A stretch of DNA of 64,000 nucleotides from Bacteroidales bacterium UBA5536 (GCA_002426795.1 DINQ01000020.1:319017-383016); one strand, 5' to 3'; positions 50,106 through 59,981 are shown, counted from the first letter of the stretch. Made by a program: numbers and translations. The notes: a model not told the origin generated them from the sequence alone.

Positions 50106-51410
50106 ATGGACCATCACCAACTAGCAGCTATTCCGCTTTGGGCATCAATACCGTTTGCGGTTATTCTAATGTTCATCGCCATTGGACCTTTGTTTTTCCA
50201 TCATTGGTGGGAAAACAACAGAAACAAACTCATTGTATCGATCGTATTGGGAACGCCCACAGCTATTTGGTTGATTGCCAATGGCATGATACACGATTTG
50301 AGCCATCAGGTATTTTTCGATTATATTCCTTTTATTGTTTTGCTGGGATCTCTTTTTGTCATCACAGGTGGCATTCAGCTCAAGGGCGATATTGAAGCCA
50401 AACCGTCCATCAATACCCTGTTCCTGGCCATTGGCGCTGTGCTGGCAAGTTTTATGGGGACGACCGGAGCTGCCATGTTGCTGATTCGTCCGGTGATCAA
50501 AACCAACTCAGAACGGAAGTACAAGGTGCATACCATCTTGTTCTTTATAGCCGTTGTGGCCAATGCGGGTGGTATGCTGACTCCACTGGGCGACCCGCCA
50601 TTGTTTCTGTTGTACCTGAGAGGCGCACCATTTGAATGGTTTTTTGGCCTCACCAAAGAATGGGCTTTTGTGAACGGTATGCTGTTGCTGATTTATTTTA
50701 TTTTCGACACCTACTACCACAAGAAAGAGTCACCAAAAGACATTGAAAAAGACCACACACAGATTGAACCTATCAGCCTGACCGGAACCTATAACTTTAT
50801 TTTCCTGATTGGTGTGGTTCTTTCGGTTGCTTTCCTGAATGAACACTACATCCATGCCATCCACGAAAACCATTACCTGGCCTTTATCCGCGAAGCATCT
50901 ATGCTGTTCTTTGCCCTGTTGTCGCTCTATTTCACACCGAAAGCGCTGAGAATCGACAACAAATTTACCTGGACACCAATCATAGAAGTAGCTGTATTGT
51001 TTATCGGCATCTTTGTTACCATGGTACCTGCTTTGCTATGGCTCAAGGCCAATGCCCACACCTTGGGTATCGACACTGCCGCCATGTTCTATTATGCCAC
51101 AGGTAGCTTGAGTTCGTTCCTCGACAACGCACCAACGGCGCTTGCTTTCCATAACCTGGCTTTGGGTATGGCAGATCCAACTGCTACCGACCTGGTTGCC
51201 GGCATTCCGGAACATTTGTTGTCTGCCATTTCGCTGGGTGCCGTGTTCTTTGGTGCTATGACGTATATTGGAAACGGACCAAACTTCATGGTAAAAGCCA
51301 TTGCAGAAGAAAACAAGATTTCAATGCCAAGTTTCTTTGGTTATATGTTCAAATTCTCCCTGGTTATCTTGTTGCCATTGTATATTCTGACACAGTTGTT
51401 GTTTATTTAA
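50106..51410 (+). CDS. NhaD-type sodium:proton antiporter
   Basis: This 434-residue protein of the ion-transporter superfamily should exchange Na+ for H+ across the inner membrane. It has about 11-13 hydrophobic segments. The conserved parts GTTGAAMLLIRPVI, NAGGMLTPLGDPPLFLLYLRG and SSFLDNAPTALAFHN fit NhaD and related bacterial antiporters. Substrate cations cannot be settled by sequence. It is a single-gene unit with a terminator at 51438. Confidence 0.87.
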   Translation: MDHHQLAAIPLWASIPFAVILMFIAIGPLFFHHWWENNRNKLIVSIVLGTPTAIWLIANGMIHDLSHQVFFDYIPFIVLLGSLFVITGGIQLKGDIEAKPSINTLFLAIGAVLASFMGTTGAAMLLIRPVIKTNSERKYKVHTILFFIAVVANAGGMLTPLGDPPLFLLYLRGAPFEWFFGLTKEWAFVNGMLLLIYFIFDTYYHKKESPKDIEKDHTQIEPISLTGTYNFIFLIGVVLSVAFLNEHYIHAIHENHYLAFIREASMLFFALLSLYFTPKALRIDNKFTWTPIIEVAVLFIGIFVTMVPALLWLKANAHTLGIDTAAMFYYATGSLSSFLDNAPTALAFHNLALGMADPTATDLVAGIPEHLLSAISLGAVFFGAMTYIGNGPNFMVKAIAEENKISMPSFFGYMFKFSLVILLPLYILTQLLFI

Positions 51411-51437
51411 ACGACGATCACATATGATCTATAAAAG

Positions 51438-51464
51438 GCGGGTGAGATTTCATCCGCTTTTTTT
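51438..51464 (+). terminator. Terminator of the nhaD-like gene
   Basis: An 8-bp stem (51438-51445 with 51450-51457, one G-T pair), 4-nt loop and seven T follow the stop by 27 bp. Confidence 0.85.
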
Positions 51465-51466
51465 AT

Positions 51467-51494
51467 GACAAGGGACAAGTGACAAGGGACGAGT
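51467..51494. repeat. 14-bp imperfect tandem duplication
   Basis: GACAAGGGACAAGT at 51467-51480 is followed directly by GACAAGGGACGAGT (one mismatch). No known role. Confidence 0.8.
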
Positions 51495-51582
51495 GTTTTA
51501 AGCAGATGACTTTGTTACCCCAAACACGATCCGATGATCAGGAGCCTGGAAATTTATAACGCTAGCCACATTAACCCTTAAA

Positions 51583-51654
51583 TCCCGAAAAGTAGAAAAT
51601 CTTCTATTTTCGTAACTTTTCGAGGATGCTCGACTGCTTCAGCAGTCGGCACCC
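51583..51654 (+). repeat. 72-bp structured dispersed repeat, copy 1
   Basis: The sequence matches copy 2 at 60880-60951 in 59 of 72 positions with no gap. The first half is an inverted repeat (CGAAAAGT with ACTTTTCG) around a GTAG tetranucleotide. The second half folds into a bulged hairpin, CGACTGC pairing with GCAGTCG over loop TTCA, continued outward by GG-A-TGC with GCACC. It lies in a 311-bp gap that holds nothing else but the terminator and the tandem duplication above. Confidence 0.8.
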
Positions 51655-51720
51655 TTAAACCCTTAAACTTTTATATATTTACACATCAAACCAACGATTG
51701 TATATCCAAGACCAAAATGT

Positions 51721-52683
51721 ATGAAAATAACCCAGCTTTTTTTGGCCATGATCCTGCCGGTGATGGCTAATTGCCAGTCTGAACCCCAAACCGATCCGAA
51801 TATGACACACATACTCAAAAACAAACTGCTCGAAATCCAGATTGATATGCCCAAAACCAATTACCAATCGAGCCGGTTCGACTGGACGGGTAAAATTAGA
51901 ACGGTAAAATATAAAAACGTTTATGTTTCTGGCATTGAGAAAATGAACACCGAGGACAGTGCCAATTACGGCAAAGGTTTCTACAATGAATTTGGAATTG
52001 ACAGACCGGTTGGCTTTGATGAAGCAAAAGAGGGCGATTATTTTCACAAAATCGGGATTGGACTGCTCAAAAAGGAAGGAGAAGAGTATCAGTTCTTCAA
52101 AAAATACGAGGTGATTCCAGCTGAGTTTTCAGTGGATGCCGGGCCCAACAAGCTTACCATTACCTGTACCTCGCAAAAAGTGAATGGCTATGCCTATGTG
52201 TTGAAAAAAGAGATTGAACTGCTCGAGAGTGGTTTCATGATCAGATACCAGCTGCAAAATACAGGAGAAAAAACGATCAATACGGACGAGTATGTGCACA
52301 ATTTTCTGGCTATCAATAAAGAGTTGATCGACAGCAACTACATCCTGAAATATCCTTTTCAACTGAAGCCGGAGCTGTTTACGGCTGTGGTGAATCCTGA
52401 AAATATTGTAGAGATCGGCGATTCAGCTGTGCGTTTCAACGGCACGCCCACACAACAATTTTTCTACAGCAATGTCACCGGAAACGAGACCGTACTGGCG
52501 GCCTGGGAGCTGATCAACCTGAAAAGCAGGATTGGTATTCGCCTGCAGGGGAGTTTTACCACGGCGAAGTCGAATTTGTGGGGTTGGAAACAGGTTGTGA
52601 GTCCTGAGATGTTTTTTGAAATCAATCTGGCACCAGGGGAGGCTGTTGCGTGGTCGAGGACGTACGAGGTGTTTGAGGAGTAG
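51721..52683 (+). CDS. Exported protein, mutarotase-like fold suspected
   Basis: This 320-residue protein has a short signal (LFLAMILPVMANC), possibly a lipoprotein with C18, although the residues before the Cys are not standard. The mature part is beta-rich throughout: LEIQIDMPKTNYQSSRFDWTG, then alternating strands with FFKKYEV, YQLQNTG, EYVHNFLAINK and GWKQVVSPEMFFEINL. Order and spacing recall aldose-1-epimerase/galactose-mutarotase folds, but the catalytic His and Glu cannot be assigned. I do not know its function. It stands alone between intergenic gaps. Confidence 0.6.
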   Translation: MKITQLFLAMILPVMANCQSEPQTDPNMTHILKNKLLEIQIDMPKTNYQSSRFDWTGKIRTVKYKNVYVSGIEKMNTEDSANYGKGFYNEFGIDRPVGFDEAKEGDYFHKIGIGLLKKEGEEYQFFKKYEVIPAEFSVDAGPNKLTITCTSQKVNGYAYVLKKEIELLESGFMIRYQLQNTGEKTINTDEYVHNFLAINKELIDSNYILKYPFQLKPELFTAVVNPENIVEIGDSAVRFNGTPTQQFFYSNVTGNETVLAAWELINLKSRIGIRLQGSFTTAKSNLWGWKQVVSPEMFFEINLAPGEAVAWSRTYEVFEE

Positions 52684-52929
52684 GAATACGCAGAAGGCAG
52701 AAATATCCTACTTTGGGCCTGAGCAGCAAGCAATTCGAAAATTTTGGCAGGTCGATTAAAGACTATGCAAGATGATTTTCCGCCAATTTCATAGTTTGGA
52801 GACTAAAGTGCCATGAATTATTGCTTAAACTTTGATTTATCCAAACAAACACCCTAAATGGCCATTTAATCAGTGTTAATACAACATTTCAAGGCTGCTG
52901 TAACCATTCATTAGATGGATAAAAATAGC

Positions 52930-53751
52930 CTAGTTCGACCCTATATTTCCGTGACAAATGATGTTGTCGAGGCTGATTGAATTTTGGTAAACGTTGATAT
53001 AACCATCATATACCAACCAATTGTCGTAGGTGATGTTGATGCCGCTGTTGAGTTTGCGAAGGTTTGTATAGCCTTTGCCACTATTTCCGTTGATATCATT
53101 CAGATTTAACACCACAGGTCCGCCTCCAACCGATTCGATCGAACCCAGGTTGATTGAAGCAGGGTAGGAGTCGCCGGGGATGGTTCCCGTGAGCGAAATC
53201 GTCAACAGCGTGTTTCCGTTCACCCTTTTTTCGAAAAGGGCAGTTCCTGAAACGCCGAAAGAGCCAGCTGCAACTAATGTGTAGGATTTTTTGGTCGTAG
53301 TGATCACATTGCCGCCAATATCGCCTTGGGCCAGGATGATATTGGCTTCATTACTGCTTTTCATCACTTTGACAAATCCATCATAATCAATGAGTTCGCT
53401 GTATGTCTTGGCAGATGTTACGGTTGAGCTTTTTCCGGTTTCATCAACAGGATCCAGGTTAATGACCACATTGCCTCCTTCGATGGCTGAGTTCATGCAA
53501 AGCTGGGCCGGATGGGTTCCTGCAGGTGCGCCGGTGAGCACAATGTCGATGGTTGTTGTTGTGCCGCTTGTTTCGATAAAGGTAACGGTCCCCGATACGC
53601 CAAGCACGTCTTTTACCATTAACTTATAGGTTGATGTCCGGGCAGGTGCCGCCTCGTCTTTTTTACATCCGCTTATGGCCAGGATGCAGATCAATGCTGC
53701 AAACATGGAAATTAGCCTTATTTGGTTTTTTGTGTTTTTCATCCTACTCAT
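52930..53751 (-). CDS. Lipoprotein with two tandem CHRD-like domains
   Basis: This 273-residue lipoprotein has a signal ending ISGC (C29) followed by KKDE, a charged start often seen in surface-exposed Bacteroidota lipoproteins. Two beta-rich repeats of about 115 residues follow. Each has a GVSGT start (GVSGTVTFIE, GVSGTALFEK), a GxxxxxxPA strand (GTHPAQLCMN, DSYPASINLG) and a YDGxxxV end (YDGFVKVM, YDGYINVY) before a QGDIG or HGNIG tail. These resemble CHRD domains. ATG codons at 53751 and 53742 are both possible. A -7-like TATTTTTG is at 53810-53803 on the minus strand. Confidence 0.68.
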   Translation of the reverse strand: MSRMKNTKNQIRLISMFAALICILAISGCKKDEAAPARTSTYKLMVKDVLGVSGTVTFIETSGTTTTIDIVLTGAPAGTHPAQLCMNSAIEGGNVVINLDPVDETGKSSTVTSAKTYSELIDYDGFVKVMKSSNEANIILAQGDIGGNVITTTKKSYTLVAAGSFGVSGTALFEKRVNGNTLLTISLTGTIPGDSYPASINLGSIESVGGGPVVLNLNDINGNSGKGYTNLRKLNSGINITYDNWLVYDGYINVYQNSISLDNIICHGNIGSN

Positions 53752-53942
53752 GAATTTAATATTTCCGCTTCTGGCGGGTCAGCTGTTGGAGAAAGTCTTC
53801 TACAAAAATAGTCAATTTATGACTGAAAAGTTTCTTTGGCATCAAAAGCCTTACTTCTTAACACCCTTCCCATTTCTTTCAAAAAAAAGGTGATTGAAAC
53901 AGCGTACTTCCGTAAGTAGTAAAAAGCCGTTGTTTAACCCTT

Positions 53943-54260
53943 TTATTTTCCTCTGCTAACATATTTCGACACCAGACTGGCATCAGCTGTGGACAAATTT
54001 GTTCTGGGTACCATACTTGAGAGAATGCTTTGCCAACGCGAAGGCGTATAGCTGTCAGGAGAATACAGGTTGTGACAGGCACCGCAATTGTTAATATACA
54101 GTGTGCGGCCTTGTTGCAATTCCTCAAGCGTGGCGTTGGCTGTTACGTCGGAAGCTGTTGGAATGTAGAGGGCATCAGTTGTGATTTCGTCTTTTTTGCA
54201 TGAACTAAAAATCAGCAAGAAGGCGATAGAACTCAGAAGAAAGAAGTTTTGTTTGGTCAT
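53943..54260 (-). CDS. Mono-haem c-type cytochrome lipoprotein
   Basis: This 105-residue protein has a lipoprotein signal ending FSSC (C21, followed by KKDE). The mature part contains one haem-binding motif C59-G-A-C62-H63 and a downstream Met83 that could be the sixth ligand, in a small cytochrome-c-like helical fold. It would carry electrons at the membrane surface or periplasm. No oxidase or reductase gene is nearby. The adjacent CHRD-like lipoprotein (same strand, 191 bp away) shares the CKKDE start. Confidence 0.8.
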   Translation of the reverse strand: MTKQNFFLLSSIAFLLIFSSCKKDEITTDALYIPTASDVTANATLEELQQGRTLYINNCGACHNLYSPDSYTPSRWQSILSSMVPRTNLSTADASLVSKYVSRGK

Positions 54261-54499
54261 GTGATTGATTAATTAACAGGGTGAAACAATTGATTGGTCT
54301 TAAGAGTATTTTCTGGATTGACAAACGGTGAAGATGTTATTTCTCTTGAAAATAAACTGATGTTGATCATTCTGTTTGACATTTTATAATTTGTTCTGTT
54401 TCTTAAAAACGAATTTTCTTTAAATTTGTTTCTATTATTTGACAATTTCATTCCATTTATTTCGAAAAATAAATTCAAGAGTGAAAAACAAACAATGTC

Positions 54500-55666
54500 A
54501 TGAAAAAGGTGCTTTTTTTCTCAGTTTTCCTGTTTACGTGCTTAAGTGTTTTCGGCCAAAGCATACATAATAAGACCATTGAAAGAGTTGTTAATGATAT
54601 TATACTTTATCAGACGCTCAATAATTTCAACCATAACGTACCGCTTTTCCTTGTTTCGCCAGGCTTTGTGTTCGTGGGGAATTTTTCATTTCAATCCAAT
54701 CCCTTACTTCTTGAGACAGATTTTGAAAGTCAAATGACCAGACTCTCACCACTGAAGCATTTTCACAGAGATATTACCGAATCGCTGGAAGAACCTTTCC
54801 TTCCCTATATTCCCAGAGATTCAGCCATGACAGTTCACTTTATTCATGACAAGAAATTGCTTTTCGAGATGACGTTTGCCTATTATGAAGACACCCTTGT
54901 TTTCACGCAAAAAAAACCTGGAGGAGAAAAGGTCAAGACCTTGAAATATGTCAACGGTCACTGTGTTTCTACAAGTTTTATTGATGAAAGGCAAAGGAAG
55001 CGTTATAAAGATGAACTTCTTGGTGATACGCTTCGGGTAATCAGTTCAGAAAGCTATCAACATGCTAAGTTCACAACAGAATATTCGAAGATCAGGTATC
55101 GTGCCAATTTACCTGTATTCATGCAACGCAGCAAAACAATTGCTGATATTTCAAAGATTGATGGCGAGACCCATTTTGTGTATGACGAAATCAACCGACT
55201 TGTTGATGAAAAAACATACAACAGAAGAGGGAGGCTCCGTAGCAGTGTGAAGTATTTTTATAAGGATGATAGGCTTATCCAGGTTGAAAGGTCTGGGTCG
55301 AAAGCCTTCTCTATCGACTTTACCTACGACGACAATGGGCTATTACAGGAGAAAATATATATCTCGCGTGACAAAGAATACCTGACCAAATACTCAGCCG
55401 AAATAAATAAGTCGCGTGAAATAAGTTTCTTTTCAAAGGAAGGGAATCCAGTAAGTTATCGTTTTAGCATCAGCCCCGATGTTCGTCAGCACATAATGGA
55501 ACTGGTTTTTGCTGAGATGAAAAATGATCAACTCAGGCACGATTCATACAGAAGATGGTTATTGGATTACGAGCAATTTGGCAACTTAAGCACTATTAGA
55601 ATGCTGAATTATAGTGGGACGATTTTGAAGGAAATAATAATTGAATACAGTTTTTACCAGCCTTGA
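54500..55666 (+). CDS. Exported protein with YD-repeat-like C-terminal half
   Basis: This 388-residue protein has a signal peptide to about residue 20 (ends VFGQ). The first half is not recognised. From about residue 225 there are short beta-hairpin repeats: FVYDEINRLVDEKTYNRRGRL, KYFYKDDRLIQVE, DFTYDDNGLLQEKIY. They resemble the YD/Rhs-type repeats that form spiral beta sheets. No toxin domain or cargo follows, and there is no secretion system in the window, so this is more likely an envelope protein of unknown role than an Rhs toxin. Confidence 0.55.
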   Translation: MKKVLFFSVFLFTCLSVFGQSIHNKTIERVVNDIILYQTLNNFNHNVPLFLVSPGFVFVGNFSFQSNPLLLETDFESQMTRLSPLKHFHRDITESLEEPFLPYIPRDSAMTVHFIHDKKLLFEMTFAYYEDTLVFTQKKPGGEKVKTLKYVNGHCVSTSFIDERQRKRYKDELLGDTLRVISSESYQHAKFTTEYSKIRYRANLPVFMQRSKTIADISKIDGETHFVYDEINRLVDEKTYNRRGRLRSSVKYFYKDDRLIQVERSGSKAFSIDFTYDDNGLLQEKIYISRDKEYLTKYSAEINKSREISFFSKEGNPVSYRFSISPDVRQHIMELVFAEMKNDQLRHDSYRRWLLDYEQFGNLSTIRMLNYSGTILKEIIIEYSFYQP

Positions 55667-55920
55667 GTAAAATAATTGATTGGTGATGCCAGATAAAATG
55701 ACTTGAAGATTTGGGTTTGCTGGTTAGTTGATCATGTTGCAAATCCTTGTCCTCATGGATTTGAGACATACAAATTTTTCGAACTTTACTTCATTTGCTC
55801 ATAACCCCATTTTCAGTTGCCATCATTCATCAATTCATCCTGCTGATCCGACAGTTCAGCAACATAATTTTTTAAAGCAGTTCTTCCCGGGTCATCTTTG
55901 CCACACCAAAACGGGAAACC

Positions 55921-58080
55921 ATGAAATGCTTTTTATCACTTCTTTTGTTTTTTATCACCTTGCAGCTGTTGGCGCAGACCACCATCAGTGGCAGGGTACA
56001 AGCAAGGGGCGGCGAACGCCTGCCTGGGGCCAATATTTACCTGAAAGGCAGTTTTGATGGCACTTCGAGTGATGTGGATGGTCAATTCAGCTTTAAAACA
56101 CAAAAAACGGGAAGCTTTACGCTAATGGTTGAATATCTTGGCTATGAACCTTTTGTGAAAGAAGTATTGCTGAATGGATCCGATATCAATCTGGTTGTTG
56201 AACTTCAAGAAACCTTTAACAAGCTCGAAGCTGTTACCATTACAGCTGGCACTTTCGAAGCCGGCGATAAAAAAAGGGCCAACACCTTGAATTCGCTCGA
56301 TATGATTACCACGGCCGGCGCCAATGGCGATGTTTTTGGTGCTTTGCAAACCCTGCCCGGCACCACCACAGTCGGCGAATCGGGTCGCTTGTTTGTAAAA
56401 GGTGGCGACAGCGACGAATCAAAAACCTTTATTGATGGCGCACTGGTGCAAACGCCCTACAATGCCACAGCCCCCAATACCTCGACCCGCGGCAGATTCA
56501 ATCCCTTTATGTTCAAGGGAACCATTTTTAGCACAGGTGGCTATTCGGCCGAATATGGTCAGGCGCTTTCGAGTGTGTTGTTGCTCAAAACCAATGATAT
56601 GCCAGCCGAAGACCAGCTCGATTTCTCTTTCCTGACGATAGGAGCCGAAGCCGCAGGAACCAAACTTTGGGGAAGCGGCGCCGTTACAGCAAGCGTGAGC
56701 TACCAGAACCTGGAACCCTATATGCGTCTGGTGCCGCAAAATTACAGATGGAACCATGCGCCTGAGTCGACTTCAGCTGCGATCAGCATCAGGCAAAAAG
56801 CCGGGAAATCGGGCATGTTGAAAGTCTATAGCAACTACGATCTGGGAAAGCTAAATATCAATCAACTCGACCTCAATCAAAACAAGATGCTGGATTACAG
56901 CCTTGGCAACGACAATTTTTATCTCAATACATCCTGGATTACTCCGCTAAGCGACAAGGATATCCTGACCACTTCGGCAAGCTTTACCAGCGATGTTGAT
57001 CAGGTGGCTTTCGACACGACACATTTAGATAAGCAACTCAGGGGATTTCATCTGAAACAAGTGCTGGCGAAAGAACTGGGCGACAAAAACACGCTGAGAA
57101 TCGGTGCCGAATGGATGAACAGTTTTACAGAGGAAAAGGTCAGGCTGTCGGCAGAGACCTTTCGCAACAGCTTTAATGTCAATATCCTCTCAGCCTTTGC
57201 TGAAGCCGAAATGTATGCCTCCAATAAGTTTGTGGTGCGTTTCGGTTCGCGCATTGAGTATGTCGACTTTCTGAAACGTGCTAATTTCTCCCCACGATTC
57301 ACGGCTGCCTATAAGCTAAGCGATGCCAGTCAGTTTTCGATGGCATACGGCTGGTTTTTTCAAAACCCTTCGGATGATTACCTCTTTTACACAAACAAAC
57401 TCGATTTTGAACGTGCCGACCATTATGTTCTGACATACCAATCTTTGCTGAAAGGCAGGACATTGCGGGCAGAAGTATACTACAAAGATTATCGCAACCT
57501 GGCCAGGCAGGGGACGGGCGAATTTTATCTCCCTGAAACCTATAATAGCAATGGAAGTGGTTATGCCAGCGGTTTTGATTTGTTTATCCGTGATAAGAAA
57601 ACGATTAAAAACGGCGATTACTGGATTTCGTATTCTTACCTTGACACCCAACGCGATTACAGAAATTATCCTGAAATGACCACACCTACTTTTGCCAGCA
57701 AGCACAACCTGGCCGTGGTTTACAAACACTGGTTCGGTAAAATCCGTTCTTATGTTGGTGTCAATTATAAATACTCGTCGCCCCGCGCTTATAACAATCC
57801 CAACAGTGTACAATTCAACGGAGAACGCACTTTGGCCTATCAAACACTTGACATCAGCTGGAGTTTTCTGTACAGACCAAATATCATTTTTTACGGTGCA
57901 GTAAACAATTTGCCGGGCTTTAAGCAGGAATTTGGACGCAGATATGCCAATGTTCCTGACGATTCGGGTATTTACCGCAGCACCAGCATTATTCCTGGCT
58001 CGGGCAGATTTTTCCTTGTGGCATGCTTCATCACCCTGACCAAAAAAGGAGACCAAAACCAAATAGATAAGATACAATAA
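55921..58080 (+). CDS. TonB-dependent outer-membrane receptor
   Basis: This 719-residue receptor has a signal peptide (to about residue 19, ends LLAQ), a carboxypeptidase-regulatory-like domain (TISGRVQARGGERLPGANIYL to about residue 100), a plug (VFGALQTLPGTTTVGESGRLFVKGGD, GGYSAEYGQALSSVL) and a beta-barrel. It is not a SusC-class protein. The plug signature with GDSDESKTFIDGALVQTPYN differs from the receptor at 21944. The next gene encodes a small exported protein 70 bp downstream that may be its partner. The ligand is unknown. Confidence 0.88.
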   Translation: MKCFLSLLLFFITLQLLAQTTISGRVQARGGERLPGANIYLKGSFDGTSSDVDGQFSFKTQKTGSFTLMVEYLGYEPFVKEVLLNGSDINLVVELQETFNKLEAVTITAGTFEAGDKKRANTLNSLDMITTAGANGDVFGALQTLPGTTTVGESGRLFVKGGDSDESKTFIDGALVQTPYNATAPNTSTRGRFNPFMFKGTIFSTGGYSAEYGQALSSVLLLKTNDMPAEDQLDFSFLTIGAEAAGTKLWGSGAVTASVSYQNLEPYMRLVPQNYRWNHAPESTSAAISIRQKAGKSGMLKVYSNYDLGKLNINQLDLNQNKMLDYSLGNDNFYLNTSWITPLSDKDILTTSASFTSDVDQVAFDTTHLDKQLRGFHLKQVLAKELGDKNTLRIGAEWMNSFTEEKVRLSAETFRNSFNVNILSAFAEAEMYASNKFVVRFGSRIEYVDFLKRANFSPRFTAAYKLSDASQFSMAYGWFFQNPSDDYLFYTNKLDFERADHYVLTYQSLLKGRTLRAEVYYKDYRNLARQGTGEFYLPETYNSNGSGYASGFDLFIRDKKTIKNGDYWISYSYLDTQRDYRNYPEMTTPTFASKHNLAVVYKHWFGKIRSYVGVNYKYSSPRAYNNPNSVQFNGERTLAYQTLDISWSFLYRPNIIFYGAVNNLPGFKQEFGRRYANVPDDSGIYRSTSIIPGSGRFFLVACFITLTKKGDQNQIDKIQ

Positions 58081-58150
58081 ATGCTGAAAGACAGAGCTGA
58101 GATCTTTATTCGAATTATAAGCTAAATCATTAACCCTAAATAAATTAATC

Positions 58151-58789
58151 ATGAAAACAATTCTTTTTACCATCATTTTGACACTGCTTGTTGTAAGCGG
58201 TTTTTCACAGAGTACAGAATATTATCAGGCCATGGGCGAGAGTCTGGGAAAGTATGCCAGCTGCAAAACAGCCGATGATTTCCGTGCATTGGGCAATCAG
58301 TTTGAACGAATTGCGCAGGCCGAAAATGAGCAGTGGCTGCCATTGTATTACCACGCCAACTGCAACATCATCGCGGCTTTTATAGAAACCGATCCTGTTA
58401 AAAAAGATGCCATTCTGGATGTGGCCGAAAAATCGATGTCCCGCATGCTTGAACTCGTTCCCGAGGAAACCGAAGTACACGCCTTGCAGGCCAGCTTTTA
58501 CACGGCACGTCTGGTTGTGAACCCGATGGAACGTGGCCAGAAATATGGCATGCTTTCGGGGCAGGCTGTGGGCAAAGCCTTGTCGATTGACCCAACCAAT
58601 CCCCGCGCCCGGCTGATCAAGTTGCAGAATGAAATGGGTACCGCACGGTTCTATGGCAAAGATCCCGCTGTTTATTGTGATGAAGCAAGGCAACTCATGG
58701 CCGATTGGGACAACTTTAAGCCAAAATCACAGCTGCACCCCAACTGGGGAAAAGACCAATTGGCAGGAATGCTGCAATCGTGCCAATAG
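58151..58789 (+). CDS. Small exported protein with helical repeats
   Basis: This 212-residue protein has a signal peptide to about residue 19 (ends GFSQ). The mature part is helical, with TPR-like helix pairs (FRALGNQFERIAQAENEQWLP, EVHALQASFYTARL, NPRARLIKLQNEMG). I see no catalytic motif. It follows the TonB receptor directly and may be an accessory protein of that system. Confidence 0.6.
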   Translation: MKTILFTIILTLLVVSGFSQSTEYYQAMGESLGKYASCKTADDFRALGNQFERIAQAENEQWLPLYYHANCNIIAAFIETDPVKKDAILDVAEKSMSRMLELVPEETEVHALQASFYTARLVVNPMERGQKYGMLSGQAVGKALSIDPTNPRARLIKLQNEMGTARFYGKDPAVYCDEARQLMADWDNFKPKSQLHPNWGKDQLAGMLQSCQ

Positions 58790-58806
58790 TGAAATGATAA
58801 AATTGA

Positions 58807-58838
58807 CCATTCAGGCAAAAATAGTACTGCCTGAATGG
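58807..58838. terminator. 11-bp perfect hairpin
   Basis: A perfect 11-bp stem (58807-58817 with 58828-58838, loop 10 nt) lies between the helical-repeat gene and the sensor kinase gene. The T-tract after it is poor, so it may be a terminator or an attenuator. Confidence 0.55.
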
Positions 58839-58876
58839 TTAAACAAAAATCTTAACTTTACCCAACATTTTGAACA

Positions 58877-59980
58877 ATGAAAATTTCAATTTTGCCATCT
58901 AAACAATTCACTTTGTGGCAGTTTTTGCTAGGTAGTGTAGTGCTAGCATTAATTATTCTGATTGTATTTTTTAATCGTGTATACGACAATCCAAAAAGTT
59001 TTTTGTTAGGTTTTCTCTGGTCGTTCTCTATTTGCGTCACACAATGGGCAGGCCCAGTGCTGATCATCAATGCACTCAACAAACGCATGCCCTGGATTGA
59101 GAAGCCTGTAACCCGCACTTTTACACAGTTTATGCTCATGCTTGTCTGGTCAGTAAGTGCCTATTTGATCGTGCAATTACTGATGATGTACCTGATCAAG
59201 GGCATGATGCCTGCAGAATCATGGAAATATGCTTCACAATCGATCATCTACACTTTTCTGATTGCCTTGTTTATTTCGCTTGTATTTACGGCCATCGGGT
59301 TTTTTAGGTCGTGGCGTGATTCGGTACTGAATGAAGCCGCGATCAAGGCGGAGATGATGTCGTATAAATATGAATCACTCCGCAACCAGATCAATCCACA
59401 TTTTCTGTTTAATAGTTTTAATGTATTGAGCGATCTGGTATATGAGGATCAGGAACAGGCTGTTACTTTCATCAGGCAAATGAGCGATTTGTTTCGCTAT
59501 GTGCTTGATAGCCGCGACAAAGAACTGGTAAGCCTGAACGAAGAATTAGCGTTTATACAGTCGTATGCTTTTCTGTTGAAGACCCGTTTTGGAGAGAAAT
59601 TAAAGCTGGAAGTGAACCTGAATCTGGATATTGACGCTTATATTGTGCCAATGACCCTACAATTGCTGGTTGAAAACGCGGTGAAGCATAACGAGGTATC
59701 TGAAAAATTTCCCTTGCATGTTTCTATCAGGCAAAATGGGCAATATATTGAAGTTGAAAACGCTTTGAACCCTAAGCCAACAACAAACGACTCCAGGCAA
59801 ACAGGCTTAAAAAATATTTCACAGCAATTTGCTTTCTTCACCGATAAGAAGATTGAAGTGAGGTCAGCTGAAGGCTTTTTTCTGGTGCGGGTTCCCCTGA
59901 TCAGTATGGAAAGGAGTCAGTGGAGCAAGCAAAACCCTGACGACTTTTCAAAAATGACAGATCAAAACAATAGGTGTTAA
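58877..59980 (+). CDS. LytS-type sensor histidine kinase
   Basis: This 367-residue membrane kinase has four hydrophobic segments in residues 10-150 and a His_kinase domain (QINPHFLFNSFNVLSDL) in which the His is the phospho-acceptor. A HATPase region follows with LLVENAVKHNE (N-box) and KNISQQF, but the region is short. It should sense a membrane or envelope signal. The response regulator gene begins one base after its stop codon. Confidence 0.9.
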   Translation: MKISILPSKQFTLWQFLLGSVVLALIILIVFFNRVYDNPKSFLLGFLWSFSICVTQWAGPVLIINALNKRMPWIEKPVTRTFTQFMLMLVWSVSAYLIVQLLMMYLIKGMMPAESWKYASQSIIYTFLIALFISLVFTAIGFFRSWRDSVLNEAAIKAEMMSYKYESLRNQINPHFLFNSFNVLSDLVYEDQEQAVTFIRQMSDLFRYVLDSRDKELVSLNEELAFIQSYAFLLKTRFGEKLKLEVNLNLDIDAYIVPMTLQLLVENAVKHNEVSEKFPLHVSIRQNGQYIEVENALNPKPTTNDSRQTGLKNISQQFAFFTDKKIEVRSAEGFFLVRVPLISMERSQWSKQNPDDFSKMTDQNNRC

Positions 59981-59981
59981 G

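Noticed and set aside
57316..58176. 286-codon minus-strand frame opposite the TonB receptor
   Set aside because: It runs through barrel-encoding sequence and past the receptor stop without any promoter or domain; treated as a shadow.
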